Shown here one piece after another: positions 44,142 through 52,041 of a stretch of 64,000 nt of DNA; the stretch's first letter is position 1; each line of letters starts with the position of its first letter. The notes under the pieces were generated by a model, which saw only the letters and a program-made list of their open reading frames with translations, had not been told where the DNA came from and did not search any database. The stretch is taken from NCBI RefSeq assembly GCF_030818545.1, contig NZ_JAUTAH010000001.1, positions 2,609,001 through 2,673,000 of the forward strand. Reading direction: 5' to 3'. Position numbers and translations under genes: made by a program. Source of the stretch: Brevundimonas sp. SORGH_AS_0993 (GTDB lineage: Bacteria > Pseudomonadota > Alphaproteobacteria > Caulobacterales > Caulobacteraceae).

Positions 44142-45188
44142 TCAGCCCCGGCCGGGCAGATAGGCGTTGGTGAAGGCTTCGCGCCAGTTCAGGCCGGGAT
44201 CATAGACGCCCGCCTGGCTGGTGGCCTCGAAGAAGGCGCGCCAGCGCTCCTCGGTCATGGCGCCCAGGCCGTAGAGGGCCGCGTCCCCGCCGTCGACGAC
44301 CGCATTGTCGCGCAGCCGGTCCCGCGCCTGATCCAGCATGGCCTGGGTCATGTCGGGATTGTCCTGGCGGATCAGGGCGTCGGCGGCCGAGGGGTCGCCC
44401 CGCAGATAGTCGCGCCACCCCTCCGCCGAGGCGGCGACGAAGCTGCGCAGGGCCGCGGCGTTGTCCCGCGCAAAGGCGTTGGGCGCCAGCACCATGGCGG
44501 CGTAGGACGGATAGCCGTCGTCGGCCAGAAGGAAGACCTTGGGCGCGAACCCGCCCTCGCGCTCGACACGATAGGGTTCGGCGGTCAGATAGCCCTGCTG
44601 CACCGCGCGGCGGTCGTCCAGAAACGCCTTCAGGTCGCCGGCGTAGGGCCGCACCTGGGCGTCGGTGAACCCGTATTTGGCCTTCAGCCAGACCCAGAAG
44701 CCGTTCAGCGAGGAGTCGGCCAGCAGGAAGGGTCGGGTTTTCAACTGGGCCAGGGTCTCCAGCGCCGGATCGGGGTGGGCCATCAGGATCTGGGGGTCCT
44801 TCTGGAAGAAGGCCGCGACCGCCTTCACCGGCGCGCCCGAGGCGACCAGGTTCATCGGCACGAAACTGTTGGAGCCCATGCCCAGTTCGACCGCGCCCGA
44901 GGCCAGAAGCTGGGGCATGTTCACCCCCGGCCCGCCCTGCACGATCTGGACGTTCAGCCCGCGCTTCTCATAGGCCCCCGACGCCAGGGCTTGATAGAAG
45001 CCGCCATGCTCGGCCTGGGCGCGCCAGTCGGTGGCGAAGCGCAGCCGCACGCGCCCCTGCTCGTCCACCGGCGCCTCGGCGCGGTCGCAGGCCCTAAGGC
45101 CCAGGCCCGCGCCGCCCAGCACGACGGCGGCCCCCGCCATCAAGGCGTTGCGGCGGGTCAGGAGGGGGCGAATCCCACGCTGGAACAT
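44142..45188 (-). CDS. ABC transporter substrate-binding protein (SsuA/NMT1-like)
   Basis: A 348-residue protein with twin Arg near the N-terminus (LTRRNALMAGAAVVLGGAG), probably a Tat or lipid-anchored signal. The mature part begins RLRFATDWRAQAEHGGFYQAL, the pattern of NMT1/ThiY/SsuA-like proteins that bind pyrimidine precursors, nitrate or sulfonates. No permease or ATPase gene is adjacent in the window, so the ligand is open and the rest of the transporter must lie elsewhere. Confidence 0.85.
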   Translation of the reverse strand: MFQRGIRPLLTRRNALMAGAAVVLGGAGLGLRACDRAEAPVDEQGRVRLRFATDWRAQAEHGGFYQALASGAYEKRGLNVQIVQGGPGVNMPQLLASGAVELGMGSNSFVPMNLVASGAPVKAVAAFFQKDPQILMAHPDPALETLAQLKTRPFLLADSSLNGFWVWLKAKYGFTDAQVRPYAGDLKAFLDDRRAVQQGYLTAEPYRVEREGGFAPKVFLLADDGYPSYAAMVLAPNAFARDNAAALRSFVAASAEGWRDYLRGDPSAADALIRQDNPDMTQAMLDQARDRLRDNAVVDGGDAALYGLGAMTEERWRAFFEATSQAGVYDPGLNWREAFTNAYLPGRG

Positions 45189-45905
45189 GTCTCTGCTTTA
45201 CGGGGCGATGACGGCCTTGGGAAGGCGGCAGGTCAGGAGGGGGCGTTGTCGGGCGACGTCGGCAAGCGAAGGCCCCAATTGAGCGAGGGGACGAAGTCTT
45301 CGGGCGGACCCGTCGGCTTCGTCCCCTCGCCAAGTCCGGGTTGGACTTGGCCGTTCGGGTCTGGACCTCGGCCTGGGCGTCGTCGTGGGGCGAACCCTGC
45401 GAGGACGGTCGGCTGTATCCTGTCGCGCTCAGGGTCTTCGGCGTTCCGCGGATTGCGTCCGCGCCGTCCGTCGATCCCGATCCGGTTCCCCGGCCTGCGT
45501 CGATCCGAGGATTGGACGCGGTCGAGGCCTTGATCCCGCCTGTCGCTCGTTACGGTCGCAAGACCGCCCGAAACGTCGGGTCGGAGAGCCGGGCCGGTTC
45601 GCTTGAGTTCCGGGTCTCCCCGGATTTCCGCGCCGCCGTGTCCCTCGGCCCGTTGACGTTCCGACGAAACCGTCTATGAGGCAAGCGTCCCAGTTCGCCC
45701 CGATGTGCAAGACTGGCCCGGCGGCGGTGGACAAGCCTGTGAATATCGGTGGACGGATCAAATTCGCTGTGGTGGATCAGGTCTTTGGACTGTCCACAAG
45801 AAGGCGATGAATCGCCGCGGCGCGCGCTTTCACACGGTCTGGCCTGCAACGACTCGGCGCGATCCGGGTTTGTCAGGGTCAGTCGCAGGTCCTTGGGGAA
45901 CACGC
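45189..45905. other. Gene-poor 717-base region with two adjacent perfect hairpins
   Basis: No ORF in this stretch looks like a protein gene, and no tRNA or known riboswitch was recognised. Two hairpins stand side by side: GCGAGGGGACGAAG (45283-45296) with its complement at 45317-45330 (14 bp perfect), and CCAAGTCC (45331-45338) with GGACTTGG (45344-45351). The base composition stays GC-rich. It separates a divergent transporter gene and a kinase gene and may hold an unannotated RNA or old remnants. Confidence 0.4.
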
Positions 45906-48806
45906 TTGTCCAAAAACGTTTCCGGGTCGGCTGTTCAGACCGCCTTCGATGCCGTGCAACTGGGCGAGATGTTCGCCCAGGCGCCGGGGTTCATGGCGCT
46001 GCTGGTCGGGCCGGAGCATCGGTTCGTCCTGGCCAACCCCCTCTATCAGCAGGTCGTCGGCTACCGCGAGGTGCTGGGCCGCACGGTGGCCGAAGCCCTG
46101 ACCGAGGCGGCGGACCAGGGCTATGTCGACATCCTGGACCAGGTCTATCGCACCGGGGTCGCGCACCGGGCGGAAAGCGCCCGGTTCGTCCTGCAGACGG
46201 CGCCAGGCGGCCCCGCCGTCGAGCGCTTTCTGGACTTCGTCTATCAGCCGTTGAAGGATACGGCGGGCCAGGTCTGGGGCATCTTCGTCCAGGGCGTGGA
46301 CATCACCGGCCGGCGGATGGCCGACGCGGCCCTGGCCGAGAGCGAGGCGCGCTATCAGGCCGTCTTCGCCGCCATGACCACCGGCTTCTGCGTCATCGAG
46401 ATGAAGTTCGACGCCGACGACCGGCCGATCGACTATCGCATCCTCGAAGGCAACCGGGCCTTCGAGGAGATGACCGGCCTGGCCGATCCCTACGGCAAAT
46501 GGGTCAGCGAGATCGCGCCGGGGCTGGAGCGCCACTGGTTCGAGCTGTACGGCGCGGTGGCCAAGACGGGCGAGCCGGCCCGGTTCGAGAATCCGGCCGA
46601 CATCTTCGGCCGCTGGTACGACGTGCAGGCGCTGCGGATCGGCCGGCCGGGCGCCTACCGCGTGGCCATCCTGTTCAACAACATCACCGAGCGCAAACAG
46701 GCCGAGGCGCGCCAGAAGGCCCTGATCGAGCTGGGCGACGCCATCCGCGACCTGACCGACGCCGGCGAGATCGCCCTGGCCTCGGCCGAGGTGCTGGCCC
46801 GCGCCATGGGCGTCAGCCGCGCCGGCTACGGGGTGATCGACACGGTCGCCGAGACCATCACCATCGAGCGGGATTTCAACCAGCCGGGGGTGAAGAGCAT
46901 CGCCGGGGTGCTGAGCTTCCGCGACTACGGCTCCTATATCGACGACATCAAGGCCGGGGAGACGGTGGCCATCGCCGACGTGACCTGCGACCCCCGCACG
47001 GCCGCCACGGCGGATCAGTTGAAGGCCATCAACGCGGGTTCCTTCATCAACATGCCGCTGATGGAGCAGGGGCGGGTGGTGGCCCTGGTCTTCGTCAACA
47101 ACGCCACGCCCCGCGCCTGGAGCGACGGCGACCTGCAGCTGATGCGCGACGTGGCCGAACGGGTGCGGATGGCCACCGAACGCGCCCGCAGCAGCGCTGC
47201 CCTGCGCGACAGCGAGGCCCAGTTCCGCGTTCTGGCCCAAGCGACGCCGAACCAGATCTGGGCCAGTTGGCCCGACGGGTCGCTGTACTGGTTCAACCCC
47301 CAGATCTATGCCTACACCGGCTCAAGGCCCGGCGATCTGGACGGGCCGGAGGGGTGGCTGAAGAACCTGCACCCCGACGACGCCCAAGCGGCCGTCGATG
47401 CCTGGTCGCGGGCCCTGGCCAGCGGCCAGGTCTATGAGACCGAGTTCCGCATCCGCCGCCACGACGGCGTCTATCGCACCTTCATGGTCCGGGCCGAGCC
47501 GGTCCATGACGAAGAGGGCCGGATCACCCGCTGGGTCGGGGCCAACACCGACATCGAGGACCTGCGCCGTCAGGCGGCCGAACTGGCGCGGTTCAACGAG
47601 ACGCTGGAGGAACAGGTCGCCCAGCGCACCAGCGCCCTGATGCAGGCCGAGGAGGCCCTGCGCCAGAGCCAGAAGATGGAGGCGGTCGGCCAGCTGACCG
47701 GCGGCATCGCCCACGACTTCAACAATCTGCTGGCCGGGATCACCGGCAGTCTGGAGATCATCTCCAGCCGCATCGCCCAGGGCCGCCACAACGACGTGGA
47801 GCGGTTCGCCGCCGCCGCCCAGGGCGCCGCCAAGCGCGCGGCCTCCCTGACCCATCGCCTGCTGGCCTTTTCCCGACGCCAGACCCTGGACCCGCGGCCG
47901 ACCGATCCGAACCGGCTGATCCGGGGGATGGAGGACCTGATCCGCCGCACCACAGGGCCGTCGATCCATCTGGAGGTGGTGGCCAGCGCCAGCCTGTGGC
48001 CCGTCATGATCGACGCGCACCAGCTGGAGAACGCCCTTCTGAACCTGTGCATCAATGCGCGCGACGCCATGCCCGAGGGCGGCCGCCTGACCATCGAGAC
48101 GGCCAATCGCTGGATCGACGCGCGCGCGGCCAAGGCCCAGGACCTGGAGCCGGGGCAGTATGTCTCCATCTGCGTCAGCGACACCGGGGAGGGGATGACG
48201 CCCGAGGTGGCGGCCCGCGCCTTCGAGCCCTTCTTCACCACCAAGCCGCTGGGCCAGGGGACGGGGCTGGGCCTGTCGATGATCTATGGCTTCGTGCGCC
48301 AGTCGGGCGGGCAGGTGCGCATCTATTCCGAGCCCGGCGACGGGGCGATGGTCTGTCTTTATCTGCCCCGCCATCTGGGCGAGGTGGAGGCGGGCGAGCC
48401 GATGGCGGACATCGAACAGCCGCCCCGCGCCCAGGCCGGGGAGACGGTCATGATCGTGGACGACGAGCCGACGGTGCGGATGCTGGTCGCCGAAATCCTG
48501 CACGACCTGGGCTATCACTGCATAGAGGCGTCGGACGGGGCGACGGGGCTGAAGGTCCTGCAATCCCAGGCGCGGATCGACCTTCTGGTCACGGACGTGG
48601 GCTTGCCCGGCGGCATGAACGGCCGCCAGATGGCCGATGCGGCGCGGGCGGTTCGGCCCGATCTGAAGGTGCTGTTCATCACCGGCTACGCCGAGAACGC
48701 GGTGGTCGGCAACGGCCAGCTGGAGCCGGGCATGCACGTCATGACCAAACCCTTCGCCATGGAGGCCCTGGGCGGGCGCATCAGCGAGCTGATCGAGGCG
48801 GGCTAG
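45906..48806 (+). CDS. Hybrid sensor histidine kinase PAS-PAS-GAF-PAS-HisKA-HATPase-REC
   Basis: A protein of about 966 residues with no membrane segment, so cytoplasmic. In order: PAS (about 20-130), PAS (about 145-265), GAF (about 280-430), PAS (about 435-555), coiled segment, HisKA (QKMEAVGQLTGGIAHDFNNLLAGI, about 590), HATPase (NLCINARDAMPEGG, GTGLGLSMIYG), and a receiver domain (MIVDDEPTVRML ... LLVTDVGLPGGMNG). The start used is TTG 45906 with GGGGAA upstream; the frame is open to 45705 but those residues look non-coding. The signal is unknown. Overlaps the convergent esterase gene by 4 bases. Confidence 0.9.
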   Translation: MSKNVSGSAVQTAFDAVQLGEMFAQAPGFMALLVGPEHRFVLANPLYQQVVGYREVLGRTVAEALTEAADQGYVDILDQVYRTGVAHRAESARFVLQTAPGGPAVERFLDFVYQPLKDTAGQVWGIFVQGVDITGRRMADAALAESEARYQAVFAAMTTGFCVIEMKFDADDRPIDYRILEGNRAFEEMTGLADPYGKWVSEIAPGLERHWFELYGAVAKTGEPARFENPADIFGRWYDVQALRIGRPGAYRVAILFNNITERKQAEARQKALIELGDAIRDLTDAGEIALASAEVLARAMGVSRAGYGVIDTVAETITIERDFNQPGVKSIAGVLSFRDYGSYIDDIKAGETVAIADVTCDPRTAATADQLKAINAGSFINMPLMEQGRVVALVFVNNATPRAWSDGDLQLMRDVAERVRMATERARSSAALRDSEAQFRVLAQATPNQIWASWPDGSLYWFNPQIYAYTGSRPGDLDGPEGWLKNLHPDDAQAAVDAWSRALASGQVYETEFRIRRHDGVYRTFMVRAEPVHDEEGRITRWVGANTDIEDLRRQAAELARFNETLEEQVAQRTSALMQAEEALRQSQKMEAVGQLTGGIAHDFNNLLAGITGSLEIISSRIAQGRHNDVERFAAAAQGAAKRAASLTHRLLAFSRRQTLDPRPTDPNRLIRGMEDLIRRTTGPSIHLEVVASASLWPVMIDAHQLENALLNLCINARDAMPEGGRLTIETANRWIDARAAKAQDLEPGQYVSICVSDTGEGMTPEVAARAFEPFFTTKPLGQGTGLGLSMIYGFVRQSGGQVRIYSEPGDGAMVCLYLPRHLGEVEAGEPMADIEQPPRAQAGETVMIVDDEPTVRMLVAEILHDLGYHCIEASDGATGLKVLQSQARIDLLVTDVGLPGGMNGRQMADAARAVRPDLKVLFITGYAENAVVGNGQLEPGMHVMTKPFAMEALGGRISELIEAG

Positions 48807-49789
48807 CCGGCTGAACTGGCGTCAAGTCTGGCGTCCAGCCAGCGGCGGATGGCGATGCGGGCGCCGCGCGCGGCGGGGCCGCCGAAATGCAGGAAGCCGT
48901 GGGGAGTCTCGGGCACGCGGATCAGGTCGGCCTCCGACGCCTCGCCCCAGCGGGTGGCCATCAGAAGACTGTCCTCGAACAGGGGGTCGTATTCGCCGGC
49001 CAGGAGCAGGGCGGGCGGCAGGCCGGTGAGGTCGGCGTAGAGCGGCGAGACATCGGGCTGGCGCAAGGCGTCCTCGTCGCGGTCGGGGGCCAGGCGCGCC
49101 AGGTCGGCCCGCATGGTCGGGCCGTCGAACAGCAGGGTCTCGGGTCCGGCCGCGCGCACGCTCTCGGTCCCCGACAGATCGAAGACGCCATAGGCGAAGA
49201 CGCAGCCCTTGATCCTGTCGATCAGCCCCTTGTCGCGCAGGGCCAAGGCCGTCAGGGCCGCCAGATGGCCGCCTGCGGATTCGCCCGCGATGAACAGGGG
49301 CGCGGCCCCCAGCCGGTCCACGTTCGTCACGGTCCAGAAGGCGGCGGCCAGACAGTCGGCGATGGCCGCCTCGATATAGACGCCGCGCCGCTCGGACAGC
49401 AGGCGATAGTCGACCGAGACGACGCAGAAGCCGTGGCGCGCCAGATGGGCGTTCAGCCGGTCGTTCAGCCCCGCGCTGCCCAGCACCCAGCCGCCGCCGT
49501 GGACGTCCAGCACCACCGCCCGGGGCGGCTGGGCCGGATGCAGGATGCGCAAGGGCACGGCAGGGTCGCCCTCGGTCCGGACGATCTCGACCGTCACGCC
49601 GCGCTTGCGCAGGCGCGGGACCGTGACCCGCCCCGCCGCCGCGTCCAGCCAGGCCGACAGCCGCTGACCCGCCTCGACCCGCCAGGGATCGGTCCGCAGG
49701 CGCGGCGCACGCGCCAGCATGGCGTCGATCCGTCGCACGGCCGCCTGCTGCGGCGGATCGAACTGGACGGTGTGGACGCGCAGGGTCAT
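48803..49789 (-). CDS. Alpha/beta hydrolase, acetyl esterase/HSL family
   Basis: A 328-residue enzyme of the hormone-sensitive lipase family: oxyanion-hole HGGGWVLGS, nucleophile Ser in GESAGGHLA, the acid Asp in the EYDPLFEDS segment and the base His in PHGFLHFG. It hydrolyses short acyl esters in the cytoplasm. Single gene. Confidence 0.92.
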   Translation of the reverse strand: MTLRVHTVQFDPPQQAAVRRIDAMLARAPRLRTDPWRVEAGQRLSAWLDAAAGRVTVPRLRKRGVTVEIVRTEGDPAVPLRILHPAQPPRAVVLDVHGGGWVLGSAGLNDRLNAHLARHGFCVVSVDYRLLSERRGVYIEAAIADCLAAAFWTVTNVDRLGAAPLFIAGESAGGHLAALTALALRDKGLIDRIKGCVFAYGVFDLSGTESVRAAGPETLLFDGPTMRADLARLAPDRDEDALRQPDVSPLYADLTGLPPALLLAGEYDPLFEDSLLMATRWGEASEADLIRVPETPHGFLHFGGPAARGARIAIRRWLDARLDASSAG

Positions 49790-49855
49790 GTCTCTGCAGT
49801 GGGCAGGCGGGCCAGGGGTTTCAAGAGCCGGCCGTGCTGGGCTAGGCTGGGATCC

Positions 49856-50029
49856 ATGAAAAAGCTGACCCCTTTCGGCGTGGTGCTGGTTTGCGGCCTG
49901 ATCGGCCTGCTGACCGGCAAGTTCGGCCTGTGGTTTCCGTTGGGCTTGGCCGCGGCGGCGATCGTCGCCGTGGCTCAGACCTACGCCGCCAGGGGAAAGG
50001 CGAAGGACGAGGCGAAGACCCCCGACTAA
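49856..50029 (+). CDS. Small two-helix membrane protein (57 aa)
   Basis: A 57-residue protein: MKKLTPFGVVLVCGLIGLLTGKFG and WFPLGLAAAAIVAVAQTYAA form two hydrophobic helices, followed by a charged tail KAKDEAKTPD. It looks like a real small inner-membrane protein. No family recognised. Its 3' end is 9 bases from the convergent ABC-F gene. Confidence 0.6.
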   Translation: MKKLTPFGVVLVCGLIGLLTGKFGLWFPLGLAAAAIVAVAQTYAARGKAKDEAKTPD

Positions 50030-50038
50030 GCCCCGTCT

Positions 50039-51964
50039 TCACCCCGCCAGGGCCGCCTTCTTCTCTTCCAGTTCGAGCCATTCCATCTCGGCGGAGTCCA
50101 GCTCGGCGCGGGCCTTTTCGGCGGCCTTCATGGCGACGTCGAAAGCCTTGGGGTCGCGGGCGTAGAGGTCGGGGTCGGCCAGGGTCGCGTCGTGTCTGGC
50201 GATGACGCCAGGCAGGGTCTCGATCAGTTTCTCGACTTCCTCCAGGCGGCGGGCGTCCTTGTAGGAGAGTTTGGGGGTCTTCTTTTGAGTGGCGAGGGTC
50301 CTTTCCGCGCCAGACGTGTCCTCCGCCTTCTTCTTCTCGCCGCTGGCCACTCGGGACTCGCCGCTCAGGAAGCCCGGATTCTGGCGCAGGAAGTCGGTCC
50401 AGCCGCCGGGGGTCTCCACGATGTCGCCGCGCCCGTTCAGGGCCAGGGTGGAGGTCGCCAGACGGTCGATGAAGTCGCGGTCGTGGGAGACCAGGATCAG
50501 GGTGCCGTCATAACCCTCCAGCAGCTCTTCCAGCTTGTCCAGCGTATCCATGTCCAGGTCGTTGGTCGGTTCGTCCAGGATCAGCAGATTGGCCGGCTTC
50601 GCCAGGGCGCGGGCCAGCAGCAGACGGTTGCGCTCGCCCCCCGATAAGGTCGAGATCGGCTGGCGCAGCTGGGCCTCGGAAAAGAGGAACTCCTTGGCGT
50701 AGGCGGCGACGTGTTTGGACACGCCGCGCACCAGGATCGAGTCCCCGCCGCCCGGCGTCAGGGCGTCCCACAGGGTCATGTCCGACTTCAGCCCCGCGCG
50801 CGACTGGTCCAGATAGACCGGCTCCAGATTGGCGCCCAGGCGCACCGTGCCCTCGTCGGGCGCCAGTTCGCCCAGCAAGGTCTTGACCAGGGTGGTCTTG
50901 CCCGCCCCGTTGGGTCCGACGATGCCCAGACGGTCGCCGCGCATGATGCGGGTGGTCAGGTTCCTGAACAGGGTGCGGCGGGAAGGAAGTGGCGAGTGGC
51001 GAGTGACGAGTGACGAGGGGGATGGGGCGAGGGTCGGGGTCTCGGCGCCGGCTTCACTCGCCACTCGCGCCTCGCCGCTCGCCACTGTGTCGAACCCCTT
51101 CGACACCCCCTTGATCTCGGCGACCAGCTTGCCGGAGGCGGCGCCGGAATCGACGCCCAGGGACAGTTCGCGCGGGACGTCCTTCATCTTCTCGGCGCGT
51201 TCGGCGCGCAGGGCCTGGAGGGAGCGGGCGCGGCCCTCGTTGCGGCTGCGGCGGGCGGTGATGGAGGAGTAGAAGGTGGCCGTCTCGCGCTCGATGGTCT
51301 TGGTCAGGCGGCGCAGGGATTCGGCCTCTTCCTCCAGCGTCTTGGCGGCCCAGTCGTCGAAGTCGACGAAGCCCTTGTTCAGGGTGCGGACGCGGCGGCC
51401 CTCCAGCCAGTGGACGGTGTCGGTGACGCGGTTCAGGAAGGCGCGGTCGTGGCTGACGACCAGAAGCGCGAACCGGGCCGAGATCAGCTCGGTCTCCAGA
51501 AGCTCGATGGCCAGGATGTCGAGGTGATTGGTCGGTTCGTCCAGCAGCAGCAGGTCGGGCTCCTCGGCGAAAGCCTTGGCCAGGGCCGCGCGCCGGGTCT
51601 CGCCGCCCGACAGCCCTTGCGTGGACTTGGCGGGGTCGAGGCCGAAGGTGGTCAGCCAGGACTCGGCGGTCCAGGGCTCGGCCTCGCCGGAGGCGGCGTA
51701 GTCCAACAGGGTGTCGCCGACGATCAGCGGCTCCTGCGGCACATAGGCGAAACGGGTGGCGGACTGGACCGAGCGGTCGCCGCTGTCGGGCTCGATCAGG
51801 CCCATGACCACCTTCATCAGGGTGGACTTGCCCGCCCCGTTCCGGCCCACCAGGGCGGCGCGGCTGCGTGGTTCGACGGCCAGATCGACGCCGTCGAAGA
51901 GGGGGCGCTGGCCATCCTGAAGGCGGACGTCCTTGAGCGCGACGAGAGGGGGTCTGGCTGCCAT
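50039..51964 (-). CDS. uup: ABC-F ATPase (Uup-like) carrying two in-frame palindromic insertions
   Basis: A protein of about 641 residues (an ATG at 51973 would add 3). Two ABC domains: the first has Walker A GRNGAGKSTLM (about 40) and LSGGETRRAAL; the second has VGPNGAGKTTLVKTLLG (about 345) and LSGGERNRLLLARAL; a C-terminal coiled segment follows. There are no membrane helices, as in ABC-F proteins that act on ribosomes or DNA. Residues about 293-325 (GEARVASEAG... SSLVTRHSPL) and 532-559 (SGESRVASGE...) come from family B palindromes inserted in frame: one in the loop just before the second Walker A strand, one in the linker to the C-terminal coil. Confidence 0.9.
   Translation of the reverse strand: MAARPPLVALKDVRLQDGQRPLFDGVDLAVEPRSRAALVGRNGAGKSTLMKVVMGLIEPDSGDRSVQSATRFAYVPQEPLIVGDTLLDYAASGEAEPWTAESWLTTFGLDPAKSTQGLSGGETRRAALAKAFAEEPDLLLLDEPTNHLDILAIELLETELISARFALLVVSHDRAFLNRVTDTVHWLEGRRVRTLNKGFVDFDDWAAKTLEEEAESLRRLTKTIERETATFYSSITARRSRNEGRARSLQALRAERAEKMKDVPRELSLGVDSGAASGKLVAEIKGVSKGFDTVASGEARVASEAGAETPTLAPSPSSLVTRHSPLPSRRTLFRNLTTRIMRGDRLGIVGPNGAGKTTLVKTLLGELAPDEGTVRLGANLEPVYLDQSRAGLKSDMTLWDALTPGGGDSILVRGVSKHVAAYAKEFLFSEAQLRQPISTLSGGERNRLLLARALAKPANLLILDEPTNDLDMDTLDKLEELLEGYDGTLILVSHDRDFIDRLATSTLALNGRGDIVETPGGWTDFLRQNPGFLSGESRVASGEKKKAEDTSGAERTLATQKKTPKLSYKDARRLEEVEKLIETLPGVIARHDATLADPDLYARDPKAFDVAMKAAEKARAELDSAEMEWLELEEKKAALAG
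50287..50367. repeat. Family B palindrome inside the ABC-F gene (C-terminal linker)
   Basis: 81 bases, 27 codons. Left arm GAGTGGCGAGGGTCC...; right arm CTCGCCGCTGGCCACTCGGG... Arms are degenerate but recognisable. The reading frame of the host gene stays open (SGESRVASGE ... ERTLATQKKT). Confidence 0.75.
50988..51086. repeat. Family B palindrome inside the ABC-F gene (before domain 2)
   Basis: 99 bases, 33 codons. Left arm AGTGGCGAGTGGCGAGTGAC... (50988-51017), right arm CACTCGCCACTCGCGCC... (51055-51086). In frame with the host gene. Confidence 0.85.
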
Positions 51965-52041
51965 CGCGGCCATATAGAGGAGGGGCCGGCGATCCGCCAC
52001 GATCTTGGACGAAACGCCCCATCGGTAACTGAAAATTTCAG

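Noticed and set aside
45341-45679. 112-residue ORF in the gene-free region before the hybrid kinase
   Set aside because: No ribosome site, no domain, composition like random high-GC sequence; competing ORFs exist on both strands.
45722-45802. DnaA-box-like TGTCCACA / TGTGGACA motifs as a replication origin
   Set aside because: Only loosely similar to the DnaA box, two copies, no AT-rich unwinding region, no dnaA or hemE nearby.
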